This document shows positions 59,845-64,000 of a stretch of DNA of 64,000 nt, in pieces. The position numbers and the translations under genes were made by a program. This DNA comes from an uncultured Bacillota bacterium (GTDB lineage: Bacteria > Bacillota > Clostridia > Oscillospirales > Oscillospiraceae): positions 28,022 through 92,021 of the forward strand of contig CANSSJ010000001.1 of NCBI GenBank assembly GCA_947649625.1, given 5' to 3'. The notes under the pieces are model-generated. The model worked only from the letters and a program-made list of their open reading frames with translations. It had not been told where the DNA came from and ran no database searches. The first letter of the stretch is position 1. Every line of letters begins with the position of its first letter.

Positions 59845-59894
59845 GAATAAAACCCCCTCCGGCCCGGCACACTAAGCTGAAAGGAGGGGGTTTT
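59845..59894 (+). promoter_or_regulatory. Candidate sporulation promoter and ribosome-site hairpin of gerA
   Basis: GAATA (59845-59849), 18 bases, CACACTA (59868-59874) resembles a sigma-G promoter (GHATR-N17/18-CATHHTA, one mismatch). Around it AAAACCCCCTCC (59849-59860) pairs perfectly with GGAGGGGGTTTT (59883-59894), which contains the gerA ribosome site. Confidence 0.5.
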
Positions 59895-59895
59895 T

Positions 59896-61404
59896 ATGCC
59901 CGGACAGAGCGAGGCAAACGCGCCTCACCCCAGAAAAGAGCCCCGGCTCCCCGGCCCGCTGTCCCTGGAGCGGCTGGAGGAGGTCTTCTCTGACTGCGTG
60001 GACTTTGCCAAACGGGAGGTCTACCTCCACGGAGACAGCGGGCGGAAGGCCACCGTGTGCTATATCGACGGACAGGCCCGGTCGGAGCGGCTCAACGACT
60101 ATGTTCTGCGCCCCCTGGCCCAGGACCCCATGCTCTCCTCCGCCCCTGAAAGCCAGCTCTTCGACCTGATGGAGCGGGGGGCCCTCTACGCCCACGGGGC
60201 AAAACGGATCACTGAGTTGGACCCGGTGGTCTTTTCCCTTATCGACGGCTCCTGCGCCCTCTTTCTGGAGGGCCGGGACGACTGTCTGGTGTTCCCCGTG
60301 GCGACCGAGGAGAAGCGGTCCGTGGGCGAACCGGAGAACGAACCCGCCCTGAAGGGGGCCCGGGACTCCTTTGTGGAGAGCCTGCGTACCAACACCTCCC
60401 TGGTCCGGCGGCGGATGCGGGCCCCGGAGCTGAAAATCCGGGAGCACATCGTAGGCCGGCAGTCCCTCACCCCGGTTGACGTCCTCTGGATCGACGGCAT
60501 CGCGGACCCGGACACAGTGGCCCTGCTGGAAACGCGGCTGGATGAAATCGACATCGACGGCGTGGAGGCGGCGGGCAATCTGGAGGAGTATCTGGTGGAC
60601 GCCGCCAAATCCCCCTTCCCCATGATGCCCTACACCCAGCGGCCCGACCGGTTTTGTCAGGGCCTCCTGGAGGGCCGGGTGGGCCTGCTGGCCGATGGGA
60701 TTCCCCTGGGGTGGGTCCTGCCGGGGACCATCGACCAGTTTTTCAAGACCGGGCAGGACCGGGCCTACCACTGGCTGGTGGCCTCCGCCCTCAGCCTTAT
60801 CCGCTGGCTGTGCGCCCTCATCACCCTGCTGGTGCCCGGGCTGTATATCGCCCTGGTCACCTTCCACCCCGAGGCCATCCCCCCCAAGCTGGCCCTGTCC
60901 ATCGTGGCCGCCAAGCAGGAGGTCCCCTTCTCCACTATCTTTGAAGTGCTCATTATGCTCCTGGCCTTCGAGGTCATCCAGGAGGCGGGACTGCGCCTCC
61001 CCGGACCCATCGGGGCCACCGTGTCCATTTTAGGCGGGCTGGTGGTGGGCAACGCGGCGGTGGAGGCCCACATCGTCTCCCCCGCCGTCCTCATCGCCGT
61101 GGCCATTGCCGGGGTGGCGGGGTATACCATGCCGTCTCAGGATTTCGGCAACGCTCTGCGGCTGTGGCGGTTTCTGCTGGCGATTCTGGCCAGCCTGGGG
61201 GGCCTCACCGGCCTGGCTCTGGGCTGCGCCGGGCTCATCTACCACCTTTCGGAGCTGGAGTCCTTCGGCGTGCCCTACCTGGCCCCCTTCACCACCGGAA
61301 CAAGGGTCCCCCGGGGACACCCCAGCCTGTTCCGCCTGCCCCTGCCCATGATGAGGTGGCGGGACGGGCCCATCCAGACACAAAACAGGAGGAATCAGCG
61401 ATGA
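59896..61404 (+). CDS. gerAA: Spore germination protein, GerA family A subunit
   Basis: 502 aa. A soluble N-terminal domain (about 1-290) has the family's VYLHGDSGRKATVCYIDG and VLWIDGIADPDTVALLETRLDEIDIDGVEAAGNLEEYL segments. Then come about five membrane helices with PGLYIALVTFHPEAIPPKLA, FEVLIMLLAFEVIQEAGLRLP and VAGYTMPSQDF. It is part of the nutrient germinant receptor in the spore inner membrane. First gene of the operon, with the next gene overlapping by 4 bases. Confidence 0.93.
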   Translation: MPGQSEANAPHPRKEPRLPGPLSLERLEEVFSDCVDFAKREVYLHGDSGRKATVCYIDGQARSERLNDYVLRPLAQDPMLSSAPESQLFDLMERGALYAHGAKRITELDPVVFSLIDGSCALFLEGRDDCLVFPVATEEKRSVGEPENEPALKGARDSFVESLRTNTSLVRRRMRAPELKIREHIVGRQSLTPVDVLWIDGIADPDTVALLETRLDEIDIDGVEAAGNLEEYLVDAAKSPFPMMPYTQRPDRFCQGLLEGRVGLLADGIPLGWVLPGTIDQFFKTGQDRAYHWLVASALSLIRWLCALITLLVPGLYIALVTFHPEAIPPKLALSIVAAKQEVPFSTIFEVLIMLLAFEVIQEAGLRLPGPIGATVSILGGLVVGNAAVEAHIVSPAVLIAVAIAGVAGYTMPSQDFGNALRLWRFLLAILASLGGLTGLALGCAGLIYHLSELESFGVPYLAPFTTGTRVPRGHPSLFRLPLPMMRWRDGPIQTQNRRNQR

Positions 61405-62477
61405 AAAAACTGCTTTTTCCCCTGCTGGCCGCCTGTCTGCTCCTTGCGGGCTGTTCCGGACTGCCCGCCGCCCGGGAGATGGGGGACATGGCCCTCCTGC
61501 GCACTCTGGGGGTGGACCCCTCCCCCGCCGGGGTGGCGGTCACCGGCTCCACCGGCCCCCGGGCCGAAGGGTTGCAGGGGGAGGGGGAGCCCGCCCTCAC
61601 CCTGTCCGCCGACCGGGAATCCCTCAGCGGGGCCTGTCTCGCCATGCAGGGTCAGAGTGACAGCTACGTCTTCTTTGGCTACGTGGACCAGCTCCTCGTG
61701 GGGGAGGAACTGGCGAAACAGGGCGTCCGGCCGGTGCTGGACTACTTTGCCCGGGACGCTGAGCTGGGCCTGGGGGCCCAGCTGTGGCTGGTCCGGGAGA
61801 GCACCGCCCGGGAGGCTCTGTCCGCCGGGGGGGAAAAGGGGCTGGACAGCCGCCTGGAGACCCTCCAGAACGACAGCGAAATGGGCATCGCCAACCTCAC
61901 CCGCACCGCCGGGGAGGTGTATACCGACCTGCTGGAGCTGGGCTCCGCCTATGTGCCCGCCCTCTCCCCCGCCGGGGAGGGCGGCGCCCTCCTGGCGGAA
62001 CGGGGCTACGGCATTTTAAAGGGAGACACGCTGGCGGGCTTTTTGGAGGGTGATGCCGCCAAGGGGCTGGAGCTGCTGGCCGGAGGACCCTCGGCGGATA
62101 TTCTGGATGTGGAACTGTCCAACGGGCCGGTATCCGTAAAAATCACCTCCGCCCGCACGCAAAGCGGGCTGGAGTTCCGGGGGGATGTCCCCCACAAGCT
62201 AAAGCTGACCTGCAACGTGGAGGTCCGGCTGTCCGAGTACCGGGAGCGCCCCGAGGGCGGAGAGCTGGAGAAACTCAGGGCAGAGCTGGAGAGCCGGGAA
62301 CGGAAGCGGATCGAGGCGGCGCTGAATCGTTTACAGGTGTGGGGGACCGACTGTACCGGCCTGGGAGCCGAGGCGGGGATATTCCATCCCGCCCGGTGGC
62401 AGGCGGTCCGGGCGGACTGGCCCGAGTGGTTTTCCCGGGTGCCGGTGGAGATTCAGGTCGAGGTGAAAATCCTGTAG
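61401..62477 (+). CDS. gerAC: Spore germination lipoprotein, GerC type
   Basis: 358 aa from ATG 61401, overlapping gerAA by 4 bases (ATGA). Signal peptide with lipobox LLAGC (Cys at 18), then the Ger(x)C domains: MALLRTLGVDPSPAGVAVTG and the C-terminal LEVRL-type block with RKRIEAALNRLQVWGTDCTGLG. It anchors to the outer face of the spore inner membrane as the C subunit. The TAG stop lies in the edge of a palindromic repeat. Confidence 0.92.
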   Translation: MKKLLFPLLAACLLLAGCSGLPAAREMGDMALLRTLGVDPSPAGVAVTGSTGPRAEGLQGEGEPALTLSADRESLSGACLAMQGQSDSYVFFGYVDQLLVGEELAKQGVRPVLDYFARDAELGLGAQLWLVRESTAREALSAGGEKGLDSRLETLQNDSEMGIANLTRTAGEVYTDLLELGSAYVPALSPAGEGGALLAERGYGILKGDTLAGFLEGDAAKGLELLAGGPSADILDVELSNGPVSVKITSARTQSGLEFRGDVPHKLKLTCNVEVRLSEYRERPEGGELEKLRAELESRERKRIEAALNRLQVWGTDCTGLGAEAGIFHPARWQAVRADWPEWFSRVPVEIQVEVKIL

Positions 62478-62591
62478 GGGCGGGTATTACCCGCCTGTAT
62501 GTAGGGCGCGACGACCCCGGCGCGCCGTTGTAGCATTGCAAAGAAAATAATCGAAAAAAGAAAGACGGCGTGCCCAGTGGTCACGCCCTAC
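62474..62591. repeat. Double palindromic repeat between gerAC and gerAB
   Basis: A short unit GTAGGGGCGGGTATTACCCG (62474-62493) is followed by a long GTAGGGCGCG...CGCCCTAC unit (62501-62591). The first supplies the gerAC stop codon. It sits inside the germination operon. Confidence 0.7.
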
Positions 62592-62620
62592 AATGTGCAT
62601 GACAGCAAAAGGAGACCAAA

Positions 62621-63733
62621 ATGCGCGACGACAAGATTTCCCGTACCCAACTCATGGCCCTGCTGTGGGCGGGGGTAATGGCCCCGGCGGCGGAGCTGCT
62701 GCCGGCGGTCCTCCTCCCCGGCGCGGGCCGGGGGGCCTGGCTGGCGGTCATTCTGGCCGCTCCCCTGGTGCTGGCGGCAGGGTGGCTGCTGGGCTCCCTG
62801 GCGGGCCGGGACGGCCTGGCCAAAACCGTCACCGGTCTGCTGGGCAGGTGGCTGGGCGGGGCGGTACTCCTATTATATATAGTGTGGGGGCTCCTCCTCC
62901 TATCCCTCCGCCTGCGCCTGTGCGCCCAGCGGCTGCTGGCCTCCGGGGAGCGGGACGGGGCTCTGTGGTTCTTTCTGCTGGCTGTGGCCGCCGTCCTGCT
63001 GTGGATGGGCCGGGGCAGGCTGTCTGCCTTCGCCCGGGCAGGGCAGATCTTCCTCACCGCCCTGCTGATTACCGCCGGGGTGGTGCTGGGCCTCTCCCTG
63101 TTCCAGGCCAGGCCGGAGCGGCTGTTCCCCCTGTGGTGGGACAGGGCCGGGCCGGCGATTCAGGCCGCCCTGTCCGCCGCCGGCGTGATGGGCTGGGGAC
63201 TGTTCCTCCCCTTCCTGATGGGAGATGTCCGGGACCAGGGGGTGAACAAAAACTGGCACTGGCTCTTCTGGGGGCTGGGGGGCGCCCTGCTGCTGGCGGC
63301 GGCCCAGGCGGTCATTTTGGGCAACCTGGGGGCGGCTCTGGCCGCCCGGCTGGACAACCCCTTCTTCGCCCTGGCCAAGAGCGTAGGGGTGGAGGGGGCC
63401 TTTCAGCGGGTGGAGGGAGTAGTGACCGCTCTGTGGACCTTCGCCGATCTGAGCATGGGCGGAGTGCTGGTCTTTGCCATCCGGGCCGTGTCGGCGGAGC
63501 TCCTTCCGAAAAAAGCTCTGTCCTGGGTTCCCTGGGGGGCGGTACTGGCGGGGACGGCAGGGGCGCTGGCCCTCTTCCCCGCTTTGGGTACGGCGGAGCT
63601 GTGGAACCGTCAGATAGTCCCGGCGGTCAATCTTATCCTGGGATTTCTGCTGCCCGCCCTGCTCCTGGCGGGAGAAAGGCTCTTTCGGAGAAAAGAGAAA
63701 AATAGCATATCTTGTAGAGAAGAGCCGGCCTGA
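62621..63733 (+). CDS. gerAB: Spore germination permease, GerB type
   Basis: 370 aa, about ten membrane helices of the APC/GerAB superfamily, beginning ISRTQLMALLWAGVMAPAAELL. AAAGGAG lies upstream of ATG 62621. It is the likely germinant-binding subunit of the receptor with GerAA and GerAC. The gene order here is A-C-B instead of A-B-C, with a repeat element before B. Confidence 0.9.
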   Translation: MRDDKISRTQLMALLWAGVMAPAAELLPAVLLPGAGRGAWLAVILAAPLVLAAGWLLGSLAGRDGLAKTVTGLLGRWLGGAVLLLYIVWGLLLLSLRLRLCAQRLLASGERDGALWFFLLAVAAVLLWMGRGRLSAFARAGQIFLTALLITAGVVLGLSLFQARPERLFPLWWDRAGPAIQAALSAAGVMGWGLFLPFLMGDVRDQGVNKNWHWLFWGLGGALLLAAAQAVILGNLGAALAARLDNPFFALAKSVGVEGAFQRVEGVVTALWTFADLSMGGVLVFAIRAVSAELLPKKALSWVPWGAVLAGTAGALALFPALGTAELWNRQIVPAVNLILGFLLPALLLAGERLFRRKEKNSISCREEPA

Positions 63734-63795
63734 ATCAAAGATATTGCGCCTTAAAAAAACCCCGAAAAAAACCCCGAAAAAATCGAAAAAAACGC

Positions 63796-63824
63796 TTGAC
63801 AAAAGGACAACGGAGTGGTAACCT
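63796..63824 (+). promoter_or_regulatory. rRNA-type promoter P1
   Basis: TTGACA (63796-63801), 17 bases, TAACCT (63819-63824), after two direct ACCCCGAAAAA copies. Confidence 0.65.
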
Positions 63825-63912
63825 ATGCAAGTCGCCCGGCGAGGGCGGCAGGCCACCGGAAAGCAAGCGAATGCGGGGACAAAAAAGATTTAAAAAATCT
63901 TGAAAAAAGTTC

Positions 63913-63941
63913 TTGACAAAGGCCGGACGATGTGGTAAGAT
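63913..63941 (+). promoter_or_regulatory. rRNA-type promoter P2
   Basis: TTGACA (63913-63918), 17 bases, TAAGAT (63936-63941). It is followed by a short hairpin (CCGCCGCT / AGCGAGCGGCG) and CTTGTAAATTAAACAACG, which resembles a 16S leader. The rRNA genes themselves would start beyond the right edge. Confidence 0.75.
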
Positions 63942-64000
63942 AATGCCCGCCGCTGAAAGCGAGCGGCGTGTACCTTGTAAATTAAACAACGTGACAAACA

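Noticed and set aside
1-64000. tRNA genes, transposases, integrases or prophage genes
   Set aside because: I looked for conserved tRNA arms, DDE transposases, recombinases and phage structural genes and saw none; a covariance-model scan would be needed to exclude a tRNA completely.

Overview
The window looks like chromosomal DNA of a spore-forming, anaerobic, Gram-positive gut bacterium of the Oscillospiraceae (the Flavonifractor / Pseudoflavonifractor / Lawsonibacter neighbourhood; this placement is an inference). Reasons: GC-rich coding DNA with strong GGAGG ribosome binding sites, a gerA-type spore germination operon, a SpoVB-like flippase, a rubrerythrin, a glycine T-box, a LexA-type SOS box, firmicute synteny such as recJ-relA-dtd-MBL-hemZ, and what looks like an rRNA operon promoter at the right edge.

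Layout. 1-0.6 kb: tandem small membrane proteins on the minus strand. 0.6-3.2 kb: MoxR ATPase / VWA protein / GNAT operon. 3.2-8.5 kb: nicotinate phosphoribosyltransferase, ECF sigma with its membrane anti-sigma, rubrerythrin, a MITE-like repeat, a PEBP protein and an AT-rich acetyltransferase. 8.6-14.6 kb: typA, a small LexA-controlled membrane protein, an M23/LysM/G5 peptidoglycan hydrolase, and glycyl-tRNA synthetase behind a T-box. 14.6-15.7 kb: an AT-rich accessory patch with an XRE divergon and a complete Fst/par-like type I toxin-antitoxin locus. 15.7-30.4 kb: a long plus-strand housekeeping block (recJ, relA, dtd, MBL, hemZ, nucleoside kinase, GH13, mnmG, GNAT, MBL, secG, tadA). 30.4-30.7 kb: two tandem small-RNA-like transcription units. 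30.7-38.8 kb: a minus-strand block (Gx transporter, NusG domain II protein and ApbE, rqcP, hup, mazG, spoVB-like, deaminase, purine nucleoside phosphorylase, zinc ribbon protein). 38.9-40.9 kb: ktrB-ktrA potassium uptake. 41.0-45.9 kb: an unusual cluster of an alanine-racemase-like protein without the PLP lysine, a D-aspartate-ligase-like ATP-grasp enzyme, an unknown protein, and a MurE-like ligase fused to an acetylglutamate-kinase-like domain. 45.9-53.7 kb: small divergent RHH / Cys-rich pair, pth, prs, an acetyltransferase-only GlmU, HD protein, and proC / proB-X-proA. 53.8-57.1 kb: YtrA-type GntR regulator with ABC transporter. 57.3-59.8 kb: thiolase and an XRE membrane regulator. 59.9-63.7 kb: germinant receptor operon A-C-B. 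63.7-64.0 kb: twin rRNA-type promoters.

Most interesting: the 41-46 kb ligase cluster looks like a dedicated, undescribed route for activating or attaching an amino acid, possibly onto a cell-wall precursor. It combines folds of D-amino-acid supply, D-Asp ligation and Mur ligation, but key residues are altered. Second tier: the unannotated type I toxin-antitoxin locus at 15.3-15.6 kb, the tandem sRNA genes at 30.4-30.7 kb, and the SOS-controlled single-pass membrane protein at 10.8 kb.

Short palindromic GTAGGG...CCCTAC repeats are scattered through the intergenic regions. In three cases (recJ, dtd, gerAC) the repeat edge itself supplies the TAG stop codon of the preceding gene. No tRNA, CRISPR array, prophage or insertion-sequence transposase was found.
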